Made by a program: the position numbers and the translations under genes. From Desulfofundulus kuznetsovii DSM 6115 (GTDB lineage: Bacteria > Bacillota > Desulfotomaculia > Desulfotomaculales > Desulfovirgulaceae), in contig NC_015573.1 in the NCBI RefSeq assembly GCF_000214705.1, positions 3,479,001 through 3,543,000 on the forward strand: DNA of 64,000 nucleotides. The letters run 5' to 3'. This document shows, piece after piece, positions 26,825-36,438 of this stretch (the first letter of the stretch is position 1; the number at the start of each line of letters is the position of its first letter). The notes under the pieces were generated by a model. That model made no database searches. It was not told the origin of the DNA and saw nothing but the letters and a program-made list of their open reading frames with translations.

Positions 26825-28129
26825 CTACTGCTTTTTAGGGCGCCTGTCTATAACCCGTTTGGCCTTGCCCTGGCTGCGCTCGATGGAGTGGGGTTCCAGC
26901 AGGCGCACCCGCGGGCTGATGGAAAGCACCGCCTGGAGACGACGGCGGATTTTTTCTTCCAGGGCCTCCAGGTCCTTGAAGCTTCCGGTGAAGGCCTCCT
27001 CCGTCATTTCCACCTGCACTTCCAGGTAATCCAGATAGCCCTTCTTATCCACCACAATCTGGTAGTGGGGTGAAACGCCTTCGATTTCCATCAAGACGCT
27101 TTCAATTTGGGAGGGGAAAACGTTTACCCCGGAAATGATCAGCATGTCGTCGGTGCGCCCGGCAATGCGGCGCAGGCGGGCGGTGGTGCGCCCGCAGGGG
27201 CAGGGCTCCGGATTGATCACGGAAATGTCCCGGGTGCGGTAGCGGATTACTGGGAAGGCCTCTTTGGTCAGGGTGGTGATGACCACCTCCCCCTCCCGGC
27301 CGTAATCCAGGGCTTCGCCGGTTTCGGGATCGACAATTTCCACCAGGAAATGATCCTCGGCAATATGCATCCCCGGCGCCACCGTGCATTCACCGCACAC
27401 CCCCGGTCCCATCACTTCCGACAGGCCGTAGTTGTCGGTGGCCTTCATGCCCCACATCTTCTCCAGCTCCCGGCGCATTTCCTCGCTCCAGGCCTCGGCG
27501 CCAAACAGCCCCAGGCGCACTTTCAGGCCGGCGGGGTCGATACCCATGGAACGGGCGGTTTCTCCCAGGTGCAGCACGTAGGAGGGGGTGCCCACCAGTA
27601 CCGTGGTACCGAAATCCTTCATCAACATGATCTGTTTTTCACTGTTGCCCACCGAGGCGGGAACAATGGTGGCGCCCACTCTCTCCAGGCCGTAATGCAG
27701 GCCGAAGGCGCCTGTAAACAGGCCGTAGCCGAATGTGATCTGCACCACGTCCTCGCCGGTGACCCCGGCCTGGGTGGCAATCCGGGCCACCAGCTCACTC
27801 CAGGTTTCCAGGTCCCTTCTGGTGTATCCCACCACAATGGGTTTTCCCGTGGTACCCGAGGATGCGTGCAACCGCACCACTTCTTTCAGCGGAACAGCAA
27901 AGAGCCCGTACGGGTAGTTATCCCGCAGGGCTGCTTTGGTGGTAAAGGGAAATTTTTGGATATCCTCCAAAGTGTGCAGATCCTCCGGCATCACGCCGTG
28001 GGCGTCAAAGAGGCGGCGGTAGTAGGGTACCCGCCGGTAAACCCGGTGCAGCGTCTCCTTTAACCGCTCCAGCTGCAGAGCCTGGAGCTCATCCCTGTCC
28101 ATGCATTCATGTTCTGGATCCCAGATCAT
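26825..28129 (-). CDS. paaK: Phenylacetate--CoA ligase family protein
   Basis: Adenylate-forming acyl-CoA ligase (434 residues, usual length). The ATP motif [14 protein letters not shown] is near residue 90, [10 protein letters not shown] near 235 and the C-terminal domain hinge YRTRDIS near 305. The product (aryl-acetyl-CoA) is the same as that of IorAB, so it may run toward CoA-ester formation from imported acid or toward energy recovery. Its ATG overlaps the stop of the symporter gene by 4 bp. The true acid substrate cannot be read from the sequence. Confidence 0.93.
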   Translation of the reverse strand: MIWDPEHECMDRDELQALQLERLKETLHRVYRRVPYYRRLFDAHGVMPEDLHTLEDIQKFPFTTKAALRDNYPYGLFAVPLKEVVRLHASSGTTGKPIVVGYTRRDLETWSELVARIATQAGVTGEDVVQITFGYGLFTGAFGLHYGLERVGATIVPASVGNSEKQIMLMKDFGTTVLVGTPSYVLHLGETARSMGIDPAGLKVRLGLFGAEAWSEEMRRELEKMWGMKATDNYGLSEVMGPGVCGECTVAPGMHIAEDHFLVEIVDPETGEALDYGREGEVVITTLTKEAFPVIRYRTRDISVINPEPCPCGRTTARLRRIAGRTDDMLIISGVNVFPSQIESVLMEIEGVSPHYQIVVDKKGYLDYLEVQVEMTEEAFTGSFKDLEALEEKIRRRLQAVLSISPRVRLLEPHSIERSQGKAKRVIDRRPKKQ

Positions 28130-29646
28130 GTACTCTCCACTTCCTTGTATTTCAGTGAAGTCTGCCTTCCCGGTACAGCACCCGGACCAAAGGCCCTTTC
28201 CACCGCCTCCACCGGCAGGGGACGGGTAAACAGGCTGACCGCGGGCACCACCACCAGGGGAATAAGCATGGCCAGCGACCCCACCAGGGGAATGACCGCC
28301 GGATCAAGCCGGTAATAAAGGGACAGGACTACAGAGCAGCCCAGTCCGCTTAAAGTACCGGCCCAGGCCCCCGCAGGCGTGGTGCCCCGCCAGAAGAGGC
28401 CGTAGAGGTAGGGGGCCAGAAATGCTCCGGCCACCGTGCCCCAGGATATGGCCATCAGGCTTAAGATAATTCCCGGCTTGACCAGGGCGATGATCAGGGA
28501 AAGGGCAATAAAAAGGCAGCATAACAGGCGCATGATTAAAACGCCATATTGTTTAGCCCAGCGGGGCCACAGGCTTTGCACCAGATCTATGGAAACGGCC
28601 GAACTGCTCACCAGCACCAGGGACGACAGGGTGGACATGGATGCCGAGAGCACCAGAAGAAGGATGAGCGTGGCTCCCAGTTCGGGGAGTGTGCTGTGAA
28701 TCAGGACCGGCATGAGCATGTCGGGAGTGGGCTTGCCGCTGGCCGGGTCCACGGGCAACTTGTCAAAGAACAGGTGCGTGAGAGAACCGGTGAAATAGGC
28801 TCCAAAGGTTATCACCAGCGCAAAAAGGGTGGACACCACCATGGCCGGGCGGATGGCCTTTTCATCCTTAATGGCGTAAAACTTTTGCACCATTTGGGGC
28901 AGGCCCCAGGGGCCCAGGCTGGTTAAAATTACCAGGGCGGCCAGGGGCAGCCAGCGGCCCTGGGGTCCGGCCAGGCTGACCAGGCCGGGATCAACCTGGG
29001 CCAGCCGTTGCAACCCCTGGAACAGTCCTCCCACCTGGGGAGCCCCCAGGACGTAGTAGAGCAACATGCCCACTCCGGCCAGCATGATCGTCCCCTGAAT
29101 TACATCGGTGAGGGCCACTGCCCTGTAACCGCCCATGACCAGGTACAGGGCCGTTAAAAAGCACATCAACAGCGCGGCATATAAATAGGGGATGCCAAAT
29201 ATCTGGTTGAATAAATAGCTTAAACCCATGAACACGGAAGCGGAGTATGGAACCAGGAACAGAAAGATAACCAGGGCACCGTATAGTTTCATGGCCCGGC
29301 TTTGATAACGGGCTTCCAAAAACTCCGGCATGGTCATGGCCCCCAGCCGGGCGGTCATGATCCGGGTGCGCCTGGCCAGGACCAGCCAGGCCAGCAGGCT
29401 TCCCAACAGGGTGTTGCCCAGAACAATCCAAAGGGCGGCCGCACCGAATCCCCAGCCTACTTTGCCGGCGTAGCCGATAAAAATCACCGCCGAAAAATAG
29501 GTGGTGCCGTAAGCGAAGGCTGAAAGCCAGGGACCCATGGCCCGCCCGCCTAAAAAGAAATCACCCAGTGTCCGGTTGCGTCCCATACTGCTGTAGCCGC
29601 TGTAAAGCAGCACGCCCACAAAAAGACATAACAGTAACAGTTTCAC
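28126..29646 (-). CDS. Sodium:solute symporter (SSS family)
   Basis: Integral membrane Na+-coupled symporter of the SSS family, 506 residues and about 13 helices. Typical segments are [32 protein letters not shown] (TM2-3), [17 protein letters not shown] and [16 protein letters not shown] (TM6). The specificity is unknown; the gene order aminotransferase, symporter, paaK, iorAB points to an organic acid or amino acid. ATG overlap with paaK (4 bp) shows coupling. It begins 117 bp after the aminotransferase gene. Confidence 0.92.
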   Translation of the reverse strand: MKLLLLCLFVGVLLYSGYSSMGRNRTLGDFFLGGRAMGPWLSAFAYGTTYFSAVIFIGYAGKVGWGFGAAALWIVLGNTLLGSLLAWLVLARRTRIMTARLGAMTMPEFLEARYQSRAMKLYGALVIFLFLVPYSASVFMGLSYLFNQIFGIPYLYAALLMCFLTALYLVMGGYRAVALTDVIQGTIMLAGVGMLLYYVLGAPQVGGLFQGLQRLAQVDPGLVSLAGPQGRWLPLAALVILTSLGPWGLPQMVQKFYAIKDEKAIRPAMVVSTLFALVITFGAYFTGSLTHLFFDKLPVDPASGKPTPDMLMPVLIHSTLPELGATLILLLVLSASMSTLSSLVLVSSSAVSIDLVQSLWPRWAKQYGVLIMRLLCCLFIALSLIIALVKPGIILSLMAISWGTVAGAFLAPYLYGLFWRGTTPAGAWAGTLSGLGCSVVLSLYYRLDPAVIPLVGSLAMLIPLVVVPAVSLFTRPLPVEAVERAFGPGAVPGRQTSLKYKEVEST

Positions 29647-29763
29647 TCCCGCCGTCCTCCCATCCTGCTTTTTATTATATTCCGGCCGGGATACAGTTCC
29701 GGCACAAGCTTTAATCTTTATTACTTCTACATCAGGACATTAATTCCTGCCCGTGCGAAAAAT

Positions 29764-31020
29764 TTACGAGGATGAACCGCCTGCTGCACTCACGCTCGCT
29801 TCCCGGGCCGGGAGAGACTTTGGGGGAGTGGAAATTACCCGCGGCCGGACACCCAGCCGGCGCACCAGTTGCGCCATGCGCCGCAGGGCCTCACCCAGAT
29901 CCTCCAGCGAAGCGGCGTAGGAACAGCGCACGAAACCTTCGCCGCTGGGCCCGAAGGCATTACCCGGGACCACGGCCACCTTTTCCTCCTGGAGCAGGGC
30001 CTCGGCAAATTCCTCCGAGGTCAGGCCGGTAACCCTGATTTCCGGGAAGGCGTAAAAGGCCCCTTTGGGCTCAAAACAGGGCAGCCCCATATCCCGGAAA
30101 GCATGCAGGACCACGTGGCGGCGCCGGTTGTACTCCCTGACCATACGCTCCATGGCCGGCCGGCCGTTTTTCAGCGCCTCCAGGGCGGCCATCTGGGCGG
30201 TAATGGGTGCGCAAAGCATGGTATACTGGTGGATCTTGGTCATGGCGGCAATGAAATCCGCGTTGCCGCAGGCATAACCCACCCGCCAGCCCGTCATGGC
30301 GTAGGACTTGGAAAAGCCGTTTAAAAGAACGGTGCGCTCCTTCATACCCGGCAGGCTGGCCACGCAGGTGTGCTGGCCCACGTAGGTCAGCCTGTCATAA
30401 ATCTCGTCGGAAATCACAATCAGGTCGTGGGCTACGACCACCTCCGCAATTTCCAGCAGGGTTTTCCTGTCCATCACCGCCCCGGTGGGGTTGTTAGGGT
30501 AGCACAACAAAAGGAGCTTGGTACGCGGTGTGATGGCCGCTTCAACCTGGTGGGCGCGCAGGCAAAAACCCTGTTCCCTACCGGTGGGCAGGGAAACCAC
30601 CTTCCCCCCGGCCAGAATCACCGTGGGGGCATAAGAAACGTAGGACGGCTCCGGAATAAGCACCTCGTCTCCAGGGCAAACCAGGGCCCTCAGGGCCAGG
30701 TCCAGGGCCTGGCTTACACCCACCGTCACCAGAATCTCTCTCCGGGGATCATAGGTTAAGCCGTAAGTATCGGCCAGGTCCCGGGCAATGGCACAGCGCA
30801 GTTCCAGGAGGCCGCTGTTGGAGGTGTACATGGTGTACCCCTTCTCCAGGGAGTAAATGCAGGCCTCCCGGATGTGCCAGGGGGTGACAAAGTCCGGTTC
30901 ACCCACACCCAGGGAAATGACCCCTTTGGTTTCGGCCACCATATCGAAAAAACGGCGAATCCCCGAGGGTGGTATGCCCCGTACCACGGGATTAATCCGC
31001 TCGCACCAGGTTTTGCTCAT
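29764..31020 (-). CDS. Class I/II PLP-dependent aminotransferase
   Basis: Fold-type I aminotransferase converting an amino acid to its 2-oxo acid. The PLP lysine is in LNGFSKSYAMTGWRVGYA (about residue 233), with CYPNNPTGAVMDR (about 170-182) and YDRLTYVG supplying cofactor contacts, and the C-terminal Arg in FVRCSYA binding the carboxylate. The subfamily (AspC/AlaT/aromatic) is not certain. It follows an Lrp/AsnC gene by 55 bp, and both lie behind a T-box leader, so expression should rise when a specific tRNA is uncharged. Its product would be a substrate for IorAB downstream. Confidence 0.94.
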   Translation of the reverse strand: MSKTWCERINPVVRGIPPSGIRRFFDMVAETKGVISLGVGEPDFVTPWHIREACIYSLEKGYTMYTSNSGLLELRCAIARDLADTYGLTYDPRREILVTVGVSQALDLALRALVCPGDEVLIPEPSYVSYAPTVILAGGKVVSLPTGREQGFCLRAHQVEAAITPRTKLLLLCYPNNPTGAVMDRKTLLEIAEVVVAHDLIVISDEIYDRLTYVGQHTCVASLPGMKERTVLLNGFSKSYAMTGWRVGYACGNADFIAAMTKIHQYTMLCAPITAQMAALEALKNGRPAMERMVREYNRRRHVVLHAFRDMGLPCFEPKGAFYAFPEIRVTGLTSEEFAEALLQEEKVAVVPGNAFGPSGEGFVRCSYAASLEDLGEALRRMAQLVRRLGVRPRVISTPPKSLPAREASVSAAGGSSS

Positions 31021-31075
31021 CTGCCTTTTCCTCCCCGTTTGTTTAGCGTGTGAATGGGGGATGAACCCCCCCTTC

Positions 31076-31561
31076 TCAAGGCGTTACCATCAGACGGCGG
31101 TCCTCTTCGCCATCATCCACAATAACCCCGTCCTGCTTGTAGGTTTTGAGGACGAAGTGGGTCGTAGTGCTGATTACCCCTTCAATGGTGGCCAGCTTGG
31201 TGGCCACGAAGTGGCTTACCTCCCGCATTGTGCGCCCCTCGATGAACACGGCCAGGTCGTAGGCCCCGGACATCAGGCGCACGCTGCGCACCTCCGGGAA
31301 CCGGCAGATGCGCCGGGCCACTGCGTCAAAGCCCACGTCCCGCTGGGGCGTGATGCGCACCTCGATCAGGGCGGAAACCTTTTCTTCGCCGGCCTTTTCC
31401 CAGTTCACCAGGGTTATATACTTCAAGATGGTCTTATTTTCTTCCAGCTCCTGGATAACCCGGCGCACCTCCCCCGGGTCGGACTGTAGCATGACGGCTA
31501 TTTCTTCCGGTGTAAGCCTGGCATTGCCTTCCAGAAGCTCGAGCAATTCCAGCGTATTCAC
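31076..31561 (-). CDS. Lrp/AsnC family regulator
   Basis: Amino-acid-responsive DNA-binding protein of 161 residues. The N-terminal helix-turn-helix (about 1-55) reads LELLEGNARLTPEEIAVMLQSDPGEVRRVIQELEENK; the C-terminal RAM domain (about 70-145) has SALIEVRITPQ, SGAYDLAVFIEG and TTTHFVLKTYK. It is the first gene after the T-box and is followed by the aminotransferase it probably controls or accompanies. The effector is unknown. Confidence 0.92.
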   Translation of the reverse strand: MNTLELLELLEGNARLTPEEIAVMLQSDPGEVRRVIQELEENKTILKYITLVNWEKAGEEKVSALIEVRITPQRDVGFDAVARRICRFPEVRSVRLMSGAYDLAVFIEGRTMREVSHFVATKLATIEGVISTTTHFVLKTYKQDGVIVDDGEEDRRLMVTP

Positions 31562-31602
31562 CTGCTCACCCCTTTACAGCTGGCCTGTCTTTCAAAGTTA
31601 AA

Positions 31603-31857
31603 GGGCTCTCGCCCCAATGGGACGAGAGCCCGGTCTCGCGGTACCACCCAATTTGGCCGCCTACAAGAAAAGGCGACCCCCTCCTGGCCCGGTAACGGCG
31701 GGCTGCCGGAAAGGACATACTCGGTGAGATCACCTTTGGGTCCCCGGCTCCGGGGCGGCACGGGCACTTCCCCAGCCGGGCTTGCACCCTCCCCGGCTCG
31801 CTGGCATGGTTGACGCACCCATCTTCCCCTTCACGGCCTTACTGCCATATCAAGTTA
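31603..31857 (-). ncRNA. T-box leader RNA
   Basis: The minus strand carries the T-box sequence TGGGTGGTACCGCG (plus 31637-31650), followed by a terminator stem GGGCTCTCGTCCC/GGGGCGAGAGCCC (31603-31631) and a short T run. Upstream lie stem I features: AGTA near the 5' end, AGCGAGCCGGGGAGGGTGCA-type apical sequence, CCCCGGAGCC and AGCCCGCCGTTACCGGGC (stem III). Uncharged tRNA binding should let transcription reach the Lrp and aminotransferase genes. The specifier codon is unresolved by eye; GTG, TGC and GCC are all possible in GAAGTGCCCGTGCC. Confidence 0.88.
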
Positions 31858-31863
31858 AGTTAA

Positions 31864-31892
31864 ATACTAGCATGTGGTTGACCCGCTGTCAA
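31864..31892 (-). promoter_or_regulatory. SigA-type promoter for the T-box transcript
   Basis: On the minus strand TTGACA (plus 31887-31892) and TAGTAT (plus 31864-31869) are separated by exactly 17 nt, placing the start about 7 nt before the T-box leader. The -35 is a perfect consensus match. Confidence 0.8.
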
Positions 31893-31904
31893 CAGGTAAT
31901 TAGT

Positions 31905-33266
31905 TTACAGCGTTAATACGCCCTCCGGGTTGCGCACCACCCGCAGCACCTGGGCTTCGCTTCCGTCCACGGCGTCTATGTAGATCAGGAAGAGATCCCT
32001 GTCCAGCCGGGCCTGAAATTCATAGGCCAGCCTTTCTTTGTCCGGGGACACCGGGATGAGGGCCAGCCGGCCCCCCCTTACCTCCTTCAGCCGGGAGTTG
32101 AGCTTTTTCCGGGCTTCCTGCAGGCTAATCCGGGGGCGGGGCAGTTCGCGGCGGGTGTGGTTCATCAAATAGCCCGAGGCTTCCACGCCCAGGATCTGGC
32201 CGTTGTCCAGGGCTACGGTCACCTTAATTTGATCCGGGTAGAGGACCACCCGGTCCTGGGTGGCGGCAAAGTTGAACACGGCAACGCCGTTCTGCTGTTC
32301 ATGATACACCGGCACCATGTTGTTGAAGCCCAGGGAAGCCAGGTATTCCCGGGCCTTTTGCCCGGCCTTTTCAATGCTCCAGGTGGGGCGGCCAATCTGG
32401 CGTCCGTTGGTCATCCAGTTCAGGTGGCCGCCCTGCCGGGTAATGGCCACGGTGATGTTGCCTCCCCCATTGCCGTTTTGAGGGCGCAGCTCCACCAGGT
32501 AAGAGGGGATTTTGCCCCGGGTTTCCCCTACCCGCTCCACCGCGTAGCCACTCTTGCCCTCCACCACTTCCAGCGCCCGCCTGCGGGCCTCGTCCCTGTC
32601 AATGTTCTTTCCGGTAAGGCCCCGGGCCGTTCGTTTTTCCAGGTGATCGGAGAAAGGGCCATCATAGATCAGGGTGGGGAAATTCTCCATATACTTCTCA
32701 ATGGCCTGGAAGTTAGAGTTGGCCAGGCGCGGGCCCTCCCGGCCCAGGGTGCGGCCGCCTTCCCGCACCAGTTCGTTCAGGTAAAGCCGCCCATCGGCAA
32801 TGCGGCCTTCCAGGTCGTGCAGGGCCAGGTTTAAATCGGCGGACTGCCGGTAAAGGCGGTTTAGGGTTTCCCATTGCCGGTCGGACTCCAGCTGCCCCCT
32901 GGCCGCCTGCTGGAGCAGGGAATGGGCGTAGTCACCCACCTGGGTAAGGAACTTGGCCGTACGTCCGGTGAGGGCGTCGGCCACCGGCAACTGGTTTAAA
33001 TCAGCCTGGGCCGCCGTGGCCCGCTGCCAGAGTTCCATAAAAAGGGTGCTTTGTGCTTCCGGCGTACCGGCCACCAAACTCTTGGAAAGCAGCACTTCCA
33101 TGTTCTGGACGTTTTCCGTCAGGTCATAGAGGGCCCGGTAGTACTTGTTATTTAAAGCCGTTTCCAGGCGCTGGCGCACGGTGAACTGCTGGTAGCCCCA
33201 GTACCCCAGAGCCCCCACCAGCAATAGCCCGGCCACTAAAGGCAACAGCCTAAACCTCTTATTCAT
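31905..33266 (-). CDS. ypeB: Germination protein YpeB
   Basis: Spore protein required to localise and stabilise the cortex hydrolase SleB. ATG at 33266 is chosen because AAGGAGG precedes it by 10 nt; the frame runs further upstream into sleB. A transmembrane helix at about 5-24 is followed by a long helical region and, from about residue 230, PepSY-like repeats (RDEARRRALEVVEG, KAGQKAREYLASLGF, LQEARKKLNSRLKEV). Length 453 fits YpeB. It sits 17 bp after sleB, the classical pair, so both are probably made in the forespore. Confidence 0.93.
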   Translation of the reverse strand: MNKRFRLLPLVAGLLLVGALGYWGYQQFTVRQRLETALNNKYYRALYDLTENVQNMEVLLSKSLVAGTPEAQSTLFMELWQRATAAQADLNQLPVADALTGRTAKFLTQVGDYAHSLLQQAARGQLESDRQWETLNRLYRQSADLNLALHDLEGRIADGRLYLNELVREGGRTLGREGPRLANSNFQAIEKYMENFPTLIYDGPFSDHLEKRTARGLTGKNIDRDEARRRALEVVEGKSGYAVERVGETRGKIPSYLVELRPQNGNGGGNITVAITRQGGHLNWMTNGRQIGRPTWSIEKAGQKAREYLASLGFNNMVPVYHEQQNGVAVFNFAATQDRVVLYPDQIKVTVALDNGQILGVEASGYLMNHTRRELPRPRISLQEARKKLNSRLKEVRGGRLALIPVSPDKERLAYEFQARLDRDLFLIYIDAVDGSEAQVLRVVRNPEGVLTL

Positions 33267-33283
33267 TAACGCTGATCCTCCTT

Positions 33284-34000
33284 TTAGCGGGCAAAAACGT
33301 GACGGCCGATTTGGGTGACAATGTTCCGGGTCCAGATCCACGGGTTCACCGGCTTGGCCGGATTCCAGAAGTAAAGGCTTCCCCCCGTGGGGTCCCACCC
33401 GCTCATGGCCAGCTGGGCTGCCCGCAGGGATTCCTCGCTCACCGGGCGGTTGTACTGGCCGTTGCTCACCGATTCAAAGGCATGGGGCTGAAAGATGACT
33501 CCCGCCAGGCTGTGGGGAAAGGCCGCACTCCTGGTGCGGTTCAAAATCACCGCTCCCACGGCCACCTTGCCCTCAAAGGGCTCGTCGGCCGCCTCCCCTT
33601 CAATAACCTTTGCCAGCAAATAAACCGCATCCCGGTTGGTTACTCCCCGGGACACGGCCAGGGGTTCCGGAGGTGGTGCTGCCGCGGGCGCCGGGGGAAA
33701 GCCCAGGGCGGCCCAGGTATCCGGGCCCACCACGCCGTCGGGAACCAGGCCGTTGTTCAGCTGAAAATCCACCACCGCCTGCTGGGTTTCGCTGCCGTAG
33801 AAACCGTCCACCGGCCCGTCATAGAATCCCCAGTCCAGCAGGCGCTGCTGCACCCTGATTACATCATCGCCGCTCAGTCCCCAGTACAGGGCGCGCTCCT
33901 GAGCCGGCGATTGCCTGGCAGCCACCGCCAATCCCGCGGCCAGAATAACCAGGGCCAACAATAAAACAGGCCGGCGGAAGGAATCGTGCGCCAGTTTCAT
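33284..34000 (-). CDS. sleB: Spore cortex-lytic enzyme SleB
   Basis: Lytic transglycosylase that degrades muramic-lactam cortex during germination. It has an N-terminal signal or anchor helix (about 8-28), a peptidoglycan-binding domain (about 40-100; GLSGDDVIRVQQRLLDWGFYDGPVDG) and a C-terminal Hydrolase_2 domain (about 125-238) with VIEGEAADEPFEGKVAVGAVILNR and the catalytic Glu in IEGEA. Length 238 is normal. It forms an operon with ypeB. No spore promoter could be confirmed by eye upstream. Confidence 0.93.
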   Translation of the reverse strand: MKLAHDSFRRPVLLLALVILAAGLAVAARQSPAQERALYWGLSGDDVIRVQQRLLDWGFYDGPVDGFYGSETQQAVVDFQLNNGLVPDGVVGPDTWAALGFPPAPAAAPPPEPLAVSRGVTNRDAVYLLAKVIEGEAADEPFEGKVAVGAVILNRTRSAAFPHSLAGVIFQPHAFESVSNGQYNRPVSEESLRAAQLAMSGWDPTGGSLYFWNPAKPVNPWIWTRNIVTQIGRHVFAR

Positions 34001-34129
34001 CGTGCCCTAACCCCTTTTTTTAAAATTGCAAGTTTAGTATGAGCCAAAATTAACAAAAACATGACCGGGGAAATCTAATACGAAATTTCTCCTGATAATT
34101 CCGGCCTGGTCGCGGCGAGTGCCGGATCA

Positions 34130-34211
34130 ATTCATTGCCGCTCGCTCTGTGCAAAACGCCGGCCATTTTCACCTTCTCCTGGCTGCGCTGAAAGTGCCAC
34201 TGGTCTCTACC
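34130..34211. repeat. Diverged copy of the 92-bp GCTCGCT repeat
   Basis: The segment shares GTGCAAAACG, GGCCATTTTCA and the GCGCTGAAA-type string with copies at 14790-14881 and 55271-55363. It lies in the 288-bp gap between dsrN and sleB, which has no gene. Confidence 0.6.
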
Positions 34212-34224
34212 CGTAAAAAGCGTT

Positions 34225-34250
34225 GCGCCGCAGAGTACCCTCTGCGGCGC
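34225..34250. terminator. Strong bidirectional hairpin terminator after dsrN
   Basis: GCGCCGCAGAG and CTCTGCGGCGC form a perfect 11-bp stem around TACC. On the minus strand the stem is followed by AACGCTTTTT, about 40 nt past the dsrN stop; it separates the dsr transcripts from sleB-ypeB. Confidence 0.75.
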
Positions 34251-34288
34251 CTTTTCCGCCTCTCCCTTATCCCCGCTTTTCTATTTAG

Positions 34289-35698
34289 CTATTTAACCAT
34301 CCTGGTTGTCCCGCGCCATTGCCGCGCCCGGCCTACCAGCGCTTCCGCCCACTGGGGCACGGCCAGCGCATGAATGTGGTTATAGGCCGCCAGAACACCT
34401 TTGTAGACGAGGCCGTCTTTCTCCCCGTCTATGCCGCAGCCCCGCAGCACCCGGAAAGCGTAGCGCAGCTCCGGATCTATGTTCACCAGGCGGGAGTGGT
34501 GAAATTCATGCCCCCGGATGAGGCTGCCGGTGGGGAAAAAGGGATTTTCCCCCGTTACTTCCACCACTTCATACCCGTGGCCGCAGGGCTTGCCATCCAT
34601 CACCACATCAAAGGGCAGTGCGCCGCACATCCGGTAGGTGCGGCCCTGCCAGGTCAGCCGGCGGCCCAGATACATCAAACCGCCGCATTCCGCATACACC
34701 GGCAGGCCGGCTTCAATGGCCCGGCACACGCCTTTACGCAAACCTTCATTTGCTTCCAGCTGTCCGGCAAATACCTCGGGAAAGCCGCCCCCAATGTAAA
34801 GGGCGTCCACTTCCGGCAGCTCCGAATCCCGCAGGGCATCGATAAAAATGAGCCTTGCCCCGGCTTCCTCCAGTGCCTCCAGGTTTTCAGGGTAGTAGAA
34901 GGAGAAGGCCCGGTCACGAAACACGCCGATCAATGGACCGCCGGTGCGCGGTTTTTCCCCGGCAGCTTTCACTCCACCGGAAATATCCTCCAGGGGCGGA
35001 GCCTGGCGGGCAATGGTTAAAATCCCCTCCAGGTCCAAACATTCCCGGGCCACCCGGGCAATTTCCTCCAGCGCCTGATCCAGTTCGTCCCGCTCCCCGG
35101 CGGGAATTAGCCCCAGGTGGCGGTCGGGGATGATTAACTTTTTACCCTTGGGGATCACGCCCAGCACGGAGACCCCGCAGTATTTTTCCAGGGCCCCGCG
35201 CAGCATTTGTTCGTGGCGCGGGCGGGCCACTTGATTTAAGATTACCCCGGCGACAGTCACCTGGGGATCGAAATGGATAAACCCCTGTACCAGGGGGGCC
35301 ACACTGCGGGTCATCCGGGTGGTGTCCACCACCAGAATCACCGGCGCGGCAATGGCCCTGGCTATTTCCGCGGTGCTGCCGCTCCCCTCCAGGTCCACGC
35401 CGTCAAAAAGGCCCATAGCCCCTTCCACCACGGCTATGTCGGCATCACGGCTGTGGCGCACGAAGGAAGACCGGATTGTGTCGCGAGACATGAGAAAACC
35501 ATCCAGGTTGCGGCACGCCCGGCCGGCTATGCGGCTGAGCCAGCCGGGGTCTATAAAGTCCGGCCCCTTTTTAAAGGGCTGCACCACCAGTTTTAAGCCA
35601 TAGACCAGGGCAGCCAGCAGGCCAATGGTTACCGTGGTTTTTCCAGAGCGGCCCCGGGGTGCGCCAATTACCAGGCGAGGTATATGATATCGCTGCAT
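34289..35698 (-). CDS. dsrN: CbiA/CobB-type amidase, probable siroheme amide synthase DsrN
   Basis: ATP- and glutamine-dependent amidotransferase. An N-terminal dethiobiotin-synthetase-like ATPase domain has the P-loop GAPRGRSGKTTVT (about 9-21). The C-terminal class I glutaminase-like domain (about 245-450) has the nucleophile Cys in VYAECGGLMYLG and the His in RGHEFHHS. The length (469) and motifs equal cobyrinate a,c-diamide synthase. I prefer DsrN, which amidates siroheme for dissimilatory sulfite reductase, because the gene lies 228 bp after dsrC and no other cobalamin gene is near. A role in cobalamin or Ni-tetrapyrrole synthesis is not excluded. Confidence 0.85.
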   Translation of the reverse strand: MQRYHIPRLVIGAPRGRSGKTTVTIGLLAALVYGLKLVVQPFKKGPDFIDPGWLSRIAGRACRNLDGFLMSRDTIRSSFVRHSRDADIAVVEGAMGLFDGVDLEGSGSTAEIARAIAAPVILVVDTTRMTRSVAPLVQGFIHFDPQVTVAGVILNQVARPRHEQMLRGALEKYCGVSVLGVIPKGKKLIIPDRHLGLIPAGERDELDQALEEIARVARECLDLEGILTIARQAPPLEDISGGVKAAGEKPRTGGPLIGVFRDRAFSFYYPENLEALEEAGARLIFIDALRDSELPEVDALYIGGGFPEVFAGQLEANEGLRKGVCRAIEAGLPVYAECGGLMYLGRRLTWQGRTYRMCGALPFDVVMDGKPCGHGYEVVEVTGENPFFPTGSLIRGHEFHHSRLVNIDPELRYAFRVLRGCGIDGEKDGLVYKGVLAAYNHIHALAVPQWAEALVGRARQWRGTTRMVK

Positions 35699-35856
35699 TT
35701 TTGTTTCACTTCCCTCATGGCACTCATGTCATGCCTCACGCCGAGCACCCCGTACCAAGAAATGGGCACAGCCATAAGCTACACTGCCGGATAACCCGTC
35801 GCCTGCCGGCATTCATTGCTTAAGTCCGTGCCCCGAAAGCAGTTTGCAGATAGGTT

Positions 35857-35879
35857 GGTCGCCCTTAAGCCGGGCGACC
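35857..35879. other. GC-rich hairpin after dsrC
   Basis: GGTCGCCC (35857-35864) pairs with GGGCGACC (35872-35879) around a 7-nt loop, 48 nt past the dsrC stop. There is no clean U tract on either strand, so it may be a weak terminator or an mRNA 3' stabiliser rather than a strict terminator. Confidence 0.5.
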
Positions 35880-35926
35880 TGTTAATTTAACCTAAAATAA
35901 ATGCACATTACCTGTTATTCCCGGTA

Positions 35927-36244
35927 TTACACGCAACCGGTCGGTTTCGGCAGCCCGGCCACTTTACAGGCACCTTTAGCCGGGCCGGACGGGAACAACT
36001 CGTAGATCTTCTTCAGGCTGAAGCCGGTCTCTTTGCAGAGTTTGCGGATCATGGGGGCAATCTGGAACTGCAGGTAGTAGTTGCGCAGGTAGTTAACTAC
36101 CTTCCAGTGCTCCTCGGTCAACTCGGAGATACCTTCCTGAGCAGCAAGCGCCTTGGCTACATCCTCGTTCCAAAGATTCGGGTCAACAATGAATCCGTCC
36201 TCGTCCTGCTCGATTTCCACACCATTTACGTTGATGGATGGCAT
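35927..36244 (-). CDS. dsrC: Sulfur carrier protein DsrC
   Basis: Small carrier (105 residues) that receives the partly reduced sulfur from DsrAB as a trisulfide and is reduced by DsrMK. The C-terminal arm GACKVAGLPKPTGCV contains both conserved cysteines, Cys93 and the penultimate Cys104, so it is a true DsrC and not a TusE-like protein with one Cys. The body contains WNEDVAKALAAQEGI and WKVVNYLRNYYLQFQIAPMIR, typical of the family. It is 194 bp downstream of dsrK, probably with its own promoter given the high demand for this protein. Confidence 0.97.
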   Translation of the reverse strand: MPSINVNGVEIEQDEDGFIVDPNLWNEDVAKALAAQEGISELTEEHWKVVNYLRNYYLQFQIAPMIRKLCKETGFSLKKIYELFPSGPAKGACKVAGLPKPTGCV

Positions 36245-36438
36245 GTACTTAACACCTCCATTAATTTATCATTGTTTAACATATGCCTTTCCCATAACCC
36301 ATAAAAGATCACCAGGTGTTTATTAATAACCCCGGGCCAGGTGCCTGTGGAGCCCGTGTGGAGCCCGACCACCCCCTTAAAAGAATATCACTCCTCGATA
36401 AACAAGTCAATGATTTAAGAAAACTCGTTTTTTCCAGC

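Noticed and set aside
31558-31818. 86-codon minus-strand frame
   Set aside because: It covers the T-box and its terminator; it is a by-product of the leader RNA.
36346-36367. Exact tandem duplication TGTGGAGCCCG x2 between dsrK and dsrC
   Set aside because: Only two copies and no symmetry or position suggesting a function; probably a slippage duplication.
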